In this document: positions 1 through 7,770 of the stretch, one piece after another
Numbering within the stretch: position 1 is the stretch's first letter
Layout: each line of letters starts with the position of its first letter
Assembly: GCA_910578785.1 (NCBI GenBank)
Contig: CAJTSJ010000019.1
Span: 1-54,560, forward strand
From: an uncultured Muribaculum sp.
GTDB taxonomy: Bacteria; Bacteroidota; Bacteroidia; Bacteroidales; Muribaculaceae
DNA: 54,560 bases
Direction: 5' to 3'
Position numbers and translations under genes: made by a program
The notes under the pieces: model-generated
The model's database searches: none
The model's input: only the letters and a program-made list of their open reading frames with translations
Told to the model about the DNA's origin: nothing

Positions 1-77
1 GAACAATTCATCAAACACTTTCGCTAATTTTGCACTTGCTTGTTGACTCTACAAATTATTCAATTATAAATGCCGAT

Positions 78-108
78 TTTGATATTTGAGGAATTATGAC
101 TAATTTTG
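78..108 (+). promoter_or_regulatory. Bacteroidetes-type promoter for the TPR/propeller gene
   Basis: TTTG at 78-81 and TAATTTTG at 101-108 are separated by 19 bases, a full match to the Bacteroidetes primary-sigma consensus (-33 TTTG, -7 TAnnTTTG). Transcription would begin near 115. That leaves only a few bases before the ATG at 122 and about 43 before the ATG at 158, which favours 158 as the start of the next gene. Confidence 0.6.
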
Positions 109-157
109 GAGTCCCCGCACAATGACGGGAACAGACTGTCACTTAATCCAGGATTAC

Positions 158-1570
158 ATGAATACTAAAGTGTTACGCAATATAGTAGCAATCGCTATCC
201 TTTTATCTCTCAGCTTCTCGGCCGACGCCATAACCCTCGAGGAAGCAAAAAAGCTATACCGCGACGGCGACTTCGAAACTCCGCTTCCGGAGTTTAAGGC
301 CGCGCTGGCCAAAAGGCCCAAAGACGCATCGCTCAACCAATGGGTGGGAGTGTGTCTTTATCAGCAGGGGCAACCCGATGAAGCCATAAAATACCTGAAA
401 GTGGCCGACAGCAAAAATGTAATTGAAGCGCCCAGATATCTGGCCATGATAGCGTTTAACGACTATCGTTTCAACGATGCCGAAAGCTATCTCGACCGAT
501 ACAGAGCAGCCTTGACCAAGGCCAAACGGACAATGTCTGACGAGATGGAGGCTTTCGCCGACAAGCTTTCACGCGCAAAAGCCATGTTTGACCGCGTCGA
601 AAACATAGTCATCATCGACAGCATAGCCGTTGACCGCGACCAGTTTTTGTCAGCTTATCGCCTGTCGCCCGAAAGCGGATCGATAAACAACTACGACATG
701 CTTCCGGAAGACGCCGAGGTGGCAGAACCACCCGTAGTCTACATGCCCGAATCAAGGCAGACCATGATATGGTCGGCTCCTGACGACAACGAAAACTACG
801 TACTCATGAGCGCCGCACAGCTTTATGACGGTTCCTGGGAAAAACCCCACGTGCTAAGTCCGGCACTTAACACAGGCGGAGGCGACAGCAACTTTCCGTT
901 CCTTATGCAGGACGGCATAACCCTTTATTATGCCAACGACGGCGAGGAATCAATAGGAGGCTACGACATATTCATATCCAGAAAAGGCGACAACGGATTC
1001 CTGCAGCCACAGAATCTCGGCATGCCGTACAATTCGCCATATGACGACTATATGCTTGCTATCGACGAGACAACAGGCACCGGGTGGTGGGCTACCGACC
1101 GCAACCAGCTCGGCGACAGCATAACCATTTACGTGTTCATACCGTCGGAACTGCGCAAAAATTATCCTGTAGATGCCGACGGGCTGGCTTCCAAAGCCAA
1201 AATCACGGATTACAAATCGACATGGGAAGAGGATAAAGACTATTCGTCCATACTCGCGGCCATCGAAGAAATAAAATCGCCCAAGATGAACAAAGGCAAC
1301 GACTTCTACTTCGCCATGCCCGGCAATGTCATCTACACATCATGGGACGACTTCAAATCGCCGCGTGCACGCGATGCCATGGACCTTTACCTCAACGCCA
1401 AAGAAGACGTTAAAGCCACAGAAGAGGAACTCTCGTTTTTACGCACACAGTATCACGACGGCGACAAATCCGTAAGTTCCGACATACTATCACTCGAACG
1501 TAAGATGGAAGAGATGCGCCGTAATCTGCGCAAACTCGCAAACGATGTCGTTCTTGCCGAACGACGATGA
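158..1570 (+). CDS. Exported TPR plus PD40 beta-propeller protein
   Basis: The 470-residue product begins with a signal peptide (about residues 1-24, hydrophobic core ending in an Ala-Asp-Ala cleavage region). Two or three TPR-like helical repeats follow (about 25-130). The middle (about 180-330) has WD40/PD40-like blades: the phrases 'GDSNFPFLMQDG' and 'GGYDIFISRK' are typical of TolB/PD40 propeller repeats in Bacteroidetes surface proteins. The last 65 residues form a charged coiled coil. An in-frame ATG exists at 122, but 158 gives the signal peptide directly and suits the promoter at 78-108. The order TPR then propeller resembles PorE of the type IX secretion system, but the OmpA-like C-terminal domain of PorE is absent, so a role in secretion is only a guess. 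Likely periplasmic or envelope-associated, probably a scaffold. Confidence 0.75.
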   Translation: MNTKVLRNIVAIAILLSLSFSADAITLEEAKKLYRDGDFETPLPEFKAALAKRPKDASLNQWVGVCLYQQGQPDEAIKYLKVADSKNVIEAPRYLAMIAFNDYRFNDAESYLDRYRAALTKAKRTMSDEMEAFADKLSRAKAMFDRVENIVIIDSIAVDRDQFLSAYRLSPESGSINNYDMLPEDAEVAEPPVVYMPESRQTMIWSAPDDNENYVLMSAAQLYDGSWEKPHVLSPALNTGGGDSNFPFLMQDGITLYYANDGEESIGGYDIFISRKGDNGFLQPQNLGMPYNSPYDDYMLAIDETTGTGWWATDRNQLGDSITIYVFIPSELRKNYPVDADGLASKAKITDYKSTWEEDKDYSSILAAIEEIKSPKMNKGNDFYFAMPGNVIYTSWDDFKSPRARDAMDLYLNAKEDVKATEEELSFLRTQYHDGDKSVSSDILSLERKMEEMRRNLRKLANDVVLAERR

Positions 1571-1617
1571 CACAAGGCGCCGGATTATAATTAACCATCA
1601 TCTTACTTTTCATCTAA

Positions 1618-3057
1618 ATGACTACATTTCTTGTTGCATTGGCAATACTTGTCGGAGGCTATTATGTCTACGGAACTCTTATGGAACGCATCATCGGATG
1701 TGACCCCGACCGAAAAATGCCGTGCTACACCAAGCAGGACGGTGTCGACTACATACCGCTCCCGACGTGGAAGGTATTCCTGATTCAGTTTCTCAACATA
1801 GCCGGACTCGGCCCGATATTCGGAGCCATCATGGGCATAATGTTCGGTCCGTCGGCATTTCTATGGATAGTTTTCGGCACCATATTAGCCGGAGCCGTGC
1901 ATGACTTTCTATCCGGCGTGATATCCATCAGAAAGGACGGCGCTTCGCTTCCTGAAATCGTGGGCGCCGAGCTTGGAACCGGCATAAAACAGCTGATGCG
2001 AGGGTTTTCGCTGCTTCTCATGATGCTCGTAGGGGCTGTGTTCGTTCTGACTCCCTCCGGACTGATCGCAGGCATGACTCCCGAATGGATGGACACCAAA
2101 TTCTGGATAGCCGTCATATTCATCTACTACATGCTCGCCACCGTACTGCCTATAGACAAGCTTATAGGCAATATATACCCGCTTTTTGGATTTGCACTTT
2201 TGTTCATGGCCGTAGGTATAATGGGCGTTTTGATTTTCGGAGACGTCACCATCCCCGACGGGCTTACCGACGGGCTCTACAATCGGTCGGCTATGGCCGA
2301 TACGCAGCCTCTGTTTCCCATGATGTTCGTATCTATAGCATGTGGAGCCATATCCGGATTCCATGCCACGCAATCGCCGATGATGGCCAGATGCCTTAAA
2401 AACGAAAAACTGGCCCGCCCGATATTTTATGGCGCCATGGTGGCTGAAGGCATCGTAGCGTTGATTTGGGCCGCGGCCGCAATCGCTTTTGCAGGAGGAT
2501 ACTCCGAGCTCGACACTTACCTGGCTGAAAACGGCGGTGCAGGCGGACTCGTACACAACATCTCCATCAGCTGGCTCGGCACATTCGGCGGCATACTTGC
2601 CATAATCGGCGTAATAGCCGCCCCGATCACCACCGGCGACACAGCTCTCAGAAGTGCCAGACTGATAGCCGCGGACTTTCTTGGCTTCGACCAATCGAAA
2701 ATAGTCAAGCGCATATTGCTTTCACTGCCGATATTCGCTGTCACATACACAATAATGCAGACCGACTTCAACATACTGTGGAGGTACTTTGCATGGTGCA
2801 ACCAGACCCTGGCCATGTTCACACTGTGGGCCATCACCGTCTATCTGGCCCGCAACGGCAAGATGTATGCCGCCACGCTGCTCCCCGCCATGTTCATGAC
2901 CTGCGTGTGCATAACATACATACTATTTGCCCCCGAAGGATTAGGGCTCGACTATACGTTGTCGGTCGGCATAGGCATCATTCTGGCATGTCTGCTGTGC
3001 GCATGGTTCTTGAAAAGCATCGCATTTACACGTCAAATCACCACAACCGAAGAGTAA
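1618..3057 (+). CDS. cstA: CstA-family transporter (carbon starvation/pyruvate uptake)
   Basis: This 479-residue polytopic membrane protein has the CstA hallmarks: an N-terminal segment 'YYVYGTLMERI', a Cys-Asp-Pro-Asp motif soon after, a GPIFGAIMG motif near residue 65 and a HDFLSGVISIR motif near residue 100. The family imports peptides or pyruvate; E. coli CstA and BtsT are pyruvate:proton symporters. It is the short form (about 480 residues) usual in Bacteroidetes, without the long C-terminal region of the roughly 700-residue E. coli protein. It starts 47 bases after the preceding gene with no visible terminator between, so the two may be cotranscribed. The substrate cannot be told from sequence. 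Confidence 0.9.
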   Translation: MTTFLVALAILVGGYYVYGTLMERIIGCDPDRKMPCYTKQDGVDYIPLPTWKVFLIQFLNIAGLGPIFGAIMGIMFGPSAFLWIVFGTILAGAVHDFLSGVISIRKDGASLPEIVGAELGTGIKQLMRGFSLLLMMLVGAVFVLTPSGLIAGMTPEWMDTKFWIAVIFIYYMLATVLPIDKLIGNIYPLFGFALLFMAVGIMGVLIFGDVTIPDGLTDGLYNRSAMADTQPLFPMMFVSIACGAISGFHATQSPMMARCLKNEKLARPIFYGAMVAEGIVALIWAAAAIAFAGGYSELDTYLAENGGAGGLVHNISISWLGTFGGILAIIGVIAAPITTGDTALRSARLIAADFLGFDQSKIVKRILLSLPIFAVTYTIMQTDFNILWRYFAWCNQTLAMFTLWAITVYLARNGKMYAATLLPAMFMTCVCITYILFAPEGLGLDYTLSVGIGIILACLLCAWFLKSIAFTRQITTTEE

Positions 3058-3079
3058 AATCCAACCACAGTAACCACAA

Positions 3080-3913
3080 ATGGATATTATTAAAATAACA
3101 TCTACCACCGACCGATATAACTTTCACAGCCATACCCAATTCTGCGACGGACGCGCCACAATGGAGACAATGGCTCAGGCCGCCGCTGATGCAGGGTTCG
3201 AGCACTGGGGATTTTCGCCCCATTCACCCGTTCCCATCGAGTCGTCATGCAACATGGCCGAAAGCCGGACGTCTCTTTATCTCGACGAAGTGGCACGGCT
3301 GAAGGCTCGCTTTGCAGATAGACTCAATCTGTACGCGGCCATGGAAATCGACTATCTTGATGACAACTGGGGACCTGCACATCCCTATTTCAAGTCCCTT
3401 CCACTTGATTACCGCATCGGATCAGTGCACTTTGTGCCGAGCGATGAAGGGTTCGTAGATGTCGACGGACGATTCGAATCGTTCAGGACAAAGATGGAGC
3501 GGTATTTCCATAACGACATCCGCCACGTCGTAGACACATTTTATGACCAGTCGGAGAAGATGCTCGAGGCCGGAGGATTTGACATAATCGGACATTTCGA
3601 CAAAATCGGCCACAATGCCTCCATGTTCAAACCCGGCATAGAGGACGAACCGTGGTATCGCGACCGTGTCAATTCGCTTATAGACCTTATTACCGCCAAG
3701 GGCGTAATAGTGGAAATCAACACAAAAGCATGGGACTCGGCGCACCGTATATTCCCGTCACGCCGTTGGCTCGACAGGCTGATTGAAAACGACATAGACC
3801 TGATAGTAAACAGCGACGCCCACTATCCTGACAAGACCGACGCCGGACGCGATTACGGAATTTGGCTTGTGAGCAGACTAAGAAGACTACATCATACACT
3901 AAACCAGTCATAA
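3080..3913 (+). CDS. Histidinol-phosphatase, PHP family (HisJ/HisK type)
   Basis: The 277-residue protein has the PHP trinuclear-metal signature: 'NFHSHTQFCDG' near the N-terminus (HxH), a downstream 'FSPHSP', 'AMEIDY' with the bridging acid, 'GSVHFV', 'IIGHFDKIGHN' and the terminal 'VNSDAHYP'. PHP histidinol-phosphatases hydrolyse L-histidinol phosphate in histidine biosynthesis, in place of the HisB-type enzyme. Length is normal for the family (260-290). No other his gene is nearby; it sits between cstA and metA, with its stop codon two bases before the metA start, so translation of the two is probably coupled. A different phosphoester substrate remains possible. Confidence 0.85.
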   Translation: MDIIKITSTTDRYNFHSHTQFCDGRATMETMAQAAADAGFEHWGFSPHSPVPIESSCNMAESRTSLYLDEVARLKARFADRLNLYAAMEIDYLDDNWGPAHPYFKSLPLDYRIGSVHFVPSDEGFVDVDGRFESFRTKMERYFHNDIRHVVDTFYDQSEKMLEAGGFDIIGHFDKIGHNASMFKPGIEDEPWYRDRVNSLIDLITAKGVIVEINTKAWDSAHRIFPSRRWLDRLIENDIDLIVNSDAHYPDKTDAGRDYGIWLVSRLRRLHHTLNQS

Positions 3914-3915
3914 CC

Positions 3916-4836
3916 ATGCCGGTAAGAGTTCCTGTATCGCTTCCTGCCGTAGAGCAACTGAAGGAGGAAAACATATTCATAATAGACGAGCAAAGAGCCT
4001 CGTCGCAGGATATACGTCCGCTCCGGATAGGCATACTCAACCTTATGCCGTTGAAGATAATGACCGAGACCGACCTGCTGCGGCTGATATCTAACACTCC
4101 GCTGCAGATAGAGCTTGACTTGATAGACACAGCCTCGCACGTGTCGCGCAACACTCCGCGCGAACATATCGAGGAATTTTACAAGACTTTCGATGAAATA
4201 CGCGGCCAGAACTACGACGGCTTCATCATCACAGGCGCTCCTGTAGAAAAAGTCAGGTTTGAGGACGTGGACTACTGGGAAGAGCTATGCGAGATTTTTG
4301 ACTGGGCACGCACCCACGTCACTTCAACGCTCTACATCTGCTGGGCCGCGTTCGCCGGTCTGTACCATCACTACGGAGTGCCCAAGCATGTCATCTCCCA
4401 CAAAATCTCCGGAGTGTTCAGGCACAAAGTCAAGGACCGCCACAACCCCATATTCCGAGGTTTTGACGATGAATTCTACGTTCCGCACAGCCGGTTCAGC
4501 GAATGGCATCGGTCCGAGGTTGAGTCTGTTCCCGGACTCACAATTCTTTCCGAGAGCCCAGAAAGCGGCATCTACATGGTGATGGCCCGTGGTGGACGCG
4601 AATTTTTCATAACCGGACATTCTGAATATTCAGCCGGCACTCTCGACTTTGAATACCGCCGAGACCTTGAAAAAGGTCTATCGCCCGCCATACCTATACA
4701 CTATTACGTGGCCGACGATCCAGACAAAGGTCCGCTGGTAAGATGGCGTTCACATGCCAACCTGTTGTTCAGCAACTGGTTGAATTACTTCGTTTACCAA
4801 ATGACCCCCTATGACATACGCGACATCCATCAATGA
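3916..4836 (+). CDS. metAA: Homoserine O-acetyltransferase, MetA family
   Basis: The 306-residue protein acylates the hydroxyl of L-homoserine, the first committed step of methionine synthesis. Starting at the ATG at 3916, its numbering matches E. coli MetA: the nucleophile is Cys142 ('YICWAAFAGLYHHYG'), with His235 and Glu237 in 'GHSEYS'. Residue 111, in 'GAPVEKV', is Glu, whereas E. coli has Gly. In this family Glu111 is known to select acetyl-CoA and Gly111 succinyl-CoA, so the enzyme is predicted to make O-acetylhomoserine despite the usual 'succinyltransferase' label. An upstream in-frame TTG at 3862 is rejected because it overlaps the phosphatase gene and adds residues foreign to the family. 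The 3' end overlaps the next gene by 26 bases. Confidence 0.9.
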   Translation: MPVRVPVSLPAVEQLKEENIFIIDEQRASSQDIRPLRIGILNLMPLKIMTETDLLRLISNTPLQIELDLIDTASHVSRNTPREHIEEFYKTFDEIRGQNYDGFIITGAPVEKVRFEDVDYWEELCEIFDWARTHVTSTLYICWAAFAGLYHHYGVPKHVISHKISGVFRHKVKDRHNPIFRGFDDEFYVPHSRFSEWHRSEVESVPGLTILSESPESGIYMVMARGGREFFITGHSEYSAGTLDFEYRRDLEKGLSPAIPIHYYVADDPDKGPLVRWRSHANLLFSNWLNYFVYQMTPYDIRDIHQ

Positions 4837-6073
4837 CACACACCGGCGCTTATGCCTGATCATATTGGCCGTACTTGCATGCTTCATGACGGCCTATGCC
4901 GACAAGCCTGACCACGGACCGGAAGCGGACGTAATAAGCCGGGACTCCATAACGGTCAGCCTCATCATCAACTCGCCCGGCAGTATAATTTATGAACTTG
5001 AAGGACACGCCATGCTCCGACTGCGCAAAGGCGACATGGACATCGCCATAAATTACGGCGTGTTTGACTTCAACTCGCCTAATTTCATCGGACGGTTCGT
5101 TGCCGGACAGACCGACTATATAGCCGCGGCTTACCCCTTTGAATATTCGCTCCGCTCCTACGGCGATGACGGACGGCGCATGACAGAGTATACGCTCAAC
5201 CTCACACAGGATGAAGCCTCACGGTTTGCCGAACTGCTGAGGGTCAACATCATGCCCGAAAACCGCACCTACCGGTACAATTATGTCAAGGACAACTGTG
5301 CCACACGCCCGCTCGTCATGACAGAACGAGCCGTCAACGGCACGATAAGTTTCCCCGAATCACCTGAAAGTTACGTTCCCGCGTCGTTCCGCGACGCCAT
5401 GCGCCACCATCATGCCAACTATCCGTGGTATCAGTTCGGCATCGACCTTGCATTGGGCGGAGGTATCGACTATCCAATATCAAACCGCGAGATGGCGTTC
5501 TCGCCGGTATTGCTCGAAGAGATGTTGCCCGAAGCCACCATAACCGACAGCAACGGCTCCATCCGGCCGCTGGTAAAGTCGAGCCGCACTTTGCAGGAAG
5601 GCCGGCCCGACGGAGGCCCTGCCGACCCGACGCCATGGTATCTGACGCCGCTGGCCATAGCCATACTGCTTCTTACGGCGACGCTGCTGATCGCCATGCG
5701 CGACATACGCCGGGAAAAAGTCACTCGCTGGTGGGATGCCCTGATATTCACACTTCAGGGAATAGGAGGTGTCGTAATAGCCTATCTCGTATTCATATCC
5801 GTGCATGAAGCCACAAGCCCTAACTGGCTGTTGCTATGGCTGAATCCGCTGTGCCTGATAGTACCGATATGCATATATATAAAAAAATGCAAAGGGTTGG
5901 TATTCTGTTATGAAATTGTTAACTTTGTAGCACTAATTATATTATCCGTAGTATGGCCGTTTGTGAACCAATCGGGGAATTTAGCATTTATACCTTTGAT
6001 TCTCGCAGATGCACTACTGTCGGGTAGATATATCTATATACATTTATGCGAAAAAAAGCAGACCACAATATAA
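4811..6073 (+). CDS. DUF4105 (Lnb N-terminal-like) membrane protein
   Basis: The product has 420 residues. The N-terminus carries a hydrophobic export signal (about residues 13-30, ending 'MTAYA'). Residues about 45-230 match the DUF4105 family, also called the Lnb N-terminal periplasmic domain: 'LEGHAMLRLRKGD', 'INYGVFDF', and 'YVKDNCATRP', which holds the conserved Asn-Cys-Ala-Thr-Arg motif of this papain-like fold family. The C-terminal 150 residues contain four hydrophobic helices, so the domain is probably held at the outer face of the inner membrane. The Lnb domain is linked to lacto-N-biosidase in bifidobacteria, but the function of stand-alone DUF4105 proteins is unknown. It overlaps metAA upstream and the phosphatase-fold gene downstream (28 bases), indicating one transcription unit. 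Confidence 0.85.
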   Translation: MTYATSINDTHRRLCLIILAVLACFMTAYADKPDHGPEADVISRDSITVSLIINSPGSIIYELEGHAMLRLRKGDMDIAINYGVFDFNSPNFIGRFVAGQTDYIAAAYPFEYSLRSYGDDGRRMTEYTLNLTQDEASRFAELLRVNIMPENRTYRYNYVKDNCATRPLVMTERAVNGTISFPESPESYVPASFRDAMRHHHANYPWYQFGIDLALGGGIDYPISNREMAFSPVLLEEMLPEATITDSNGSIRPLVKSSRTLQEGRPDGGPADPTPWYLTPLAIAILLLTATLLIAMRDIRREKVTRWWDALIFTLQGIGGVVIAYLVFISVHEATSPNWLLLWLNPLCLIVPICIYIKKCKGLVFCYEIVNFVALIILSVVWPFVNQSGNLAFIPLILADALLSGRYIYIHLCEKKQTTI

Positions 6074-7662
6074 CTCTCAAATTAGCCTCGATGCTTGTTG
6101 TTTCGATGTTCTCGCTGAGCGTCGTCGCACAGGCCCCATCGCCACGCCCAAAACTCGTGGTAGGCATCGTCATCGACGGTCTGCAAGAGGAATATCTCGA
6201 TCTGCTTAAAGGATACTTCGGCGAAAACGGCTTCAAACGCCTGATGCGCGACGGAGTGATGCTTGACAATGTCAATTTCGGCACTCCTGCCGATTTGTCG
6301 GCCGCCACGGCGATAATCTACAGCGGAGCGTCGGCATCGGCCAACGGCATCCCGGCCTCCTACGTCTACGACAGCGAAAAGAAGCGCCAGTATCCCATCA
6401 TCCTCGATCCGTCAAACATCGGCAACTACACCGACGAGACATATTCACCTAAAGCCATACGCGTCAGCACACTGTCTGACGAAATCCGCATCGACGGCGG
6501 AGGCGACGGCAACGTGTATTCAATCTCGCCGTCGGCACATCAGGCCATCATAATGGCAAGCCACGCAGGCAACAGCGCATTCTGGATAAACGACACCAAT
6601 GGACGATGGGCCACGACAACCTACTACAAGGACGTTCCGTCGACCATCCAGTCGCGCAACTACTCGAAGTCACTCACATCGCGCCTCGACACCATGACCT
6701 GGCGTCCGTCCATGGATATGGCCAAATATCCGGACGTGCCGAAACAGAAAAAGGCAACACCATTCAAATACACCTTCCCGCGCCATCAGGTCGACCGCTT
6801 CCGCAACTTCAAGACTTCGGCACCGGTCAACTCTGAGATAACAGCGCTGGCATCGGACTACATCACATCGCTCCAACTCGGCAAACACGATGCGATGGAC
6901 ATGCTGAACCTTGGATACACGCTGGCTCCGTTCACTCTCGCACAGAGTGCCGACCACCGCGTAGAGACCATGGACAGCTACATAAAGCTTGACGCCGAAC
7001 TGGCCAACCTGTTTCAGACCATAGACAACAACATAGGGATGAACAACACGTTCATCATGGTGGCAGGAACGCCTGTGGCTCCGAGCAGCAAGCCCGACGA
7101 CGTGAAATGGGGCATGCCGACAGGTGAATTTTCAGCCGCCAAGGCCGTATCGCTGCTTAACCTGTACCTTAGCGCAAAACATGGTTCTGGCGAATGGGTT
7201 GCAGGATACCATAACGGACAGATTTTCCTTAACGGGAAGCTGGTCAAAGACAAGAATCTTGACATAAAGGACCTTCGCACGGACGCATCGGACATGCTCA
7301 CACGCATGGCCGGAGTAAGCCGCGTATGGACCATTGACGACATAATCGCCGGACGTGCCGGCACAAACCCCGACGCATTAAAGCGCAATACCCAGGTGGA
7401 CTATGCAGGCGACCTGTTTCTGGAAATCACTCCTGGATGGGAAATCGTCACCGTAGACCCGATTACTCAGAAAGAAAACCGCAGCACCATGCGCACCGGA
7501 CTTATGACTGCTCCGGTGTTCATGCTCAGCCCGCAATTGAAATCGGAACGAATCAGTGCCGAGATAGACGCCCGCGCCATAGCTCCCACTGTGGCCCGTC
7601 AATTGAGAATCCGTTCGCCAAATGCGGCGGAACTTCCTCCCATGAGACTCGCCGGGAAATAG
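6046..7662 (+). CDS. Exported alkaline-phosphatase-fold protein, probable pseudoenzyme
   Basis: The product has 538 residues with a signal peptide (residues 1-30, ending 'VVAQA'). The start of the mature region, 'LVVGIVIDGLQEEYL', matches PafA-like phosphatases, with Asp44 as the first metal ligand. The remaining sites look lost by eye alignment. The nucleophile segment reads 'DLSAATAIIYSG' instead of the usual Thr..GHxS pattern. The Asp/His pair after the cap reads 'LGYTLAPF'. The usual DHG motif reads 'MVAGTP'. The C-terminal His segment reads 'STMRTGLMTAP'. The overall layout, including 'YIKLDAELANLF' and the final 'AIAPTVARQLRI', is kept. It is therefore probably a non-catalytic paralogue with a binding or assembly role, or it acts by an unusual mechanism. 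It overlaps the DUF4105 gene, so the two may work together. Confidence 0.8.
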   Translation: MRKKADHNITLKLASMLVVSMFSLSVVAQAPSPRPKLVVGIVIDGLQEEYLDLLKGYFGENGFKRLMRDGVMLDNVNFGTPADLSAATAIIYSGASASANGIPASYVYDSEKKRQYPIILDPSNIGNYTDETYSPKAIRVSTLSDEIRIDGGGDGNVYSISPSAHQAIIMASHAGNSAFWINDTNGRWATTTYYKDVPSTIQSRNYSKSLTSRLDTMTWRPSMDMAKYPDVPKQKKATPFKYTFPRHQVDRFRNFKTSAPVNSEITALASDYITSLQLGKHDAMDMLNLGYTLAPFTLAQSADHRVETMDSYIKLDAELANLFQTIDNNIGMNNTFIMVAGTPVAPSSKPDDVKWGMPTGEFSAAKAVSLLNLYLSAKHGSGEWVAGYHNGQIFLNGKLVKDKNLDIKDLRTDASDMLTRMAGVSRVWTIDDIIAGRAGTNPDALKRNTQVDYAGDLFLEITPGWEIVTVDPITQKENRSTMRTGLMTAPVFMLSPQLKSERISAEIDARAIAPTVARQLRIRSPNAAELPPMRLAGK

Positions 7663-7770
7663 TTCCGGCAACAGCCATTAAGCCGCCATGCGCGACAATA
7701 GGCACCCGGGAAGAAGACAAAATGACTCTCAACATCCCCCTATTCAGAAAATAATAAACAAAATATACAA

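Noticed and set aside
1909..2694. Open frame of 261 codons antisense to cstA
   Set aside because: It mirrors a hydrophobic transporter gene and yields a basic, low-complexity product without a family.
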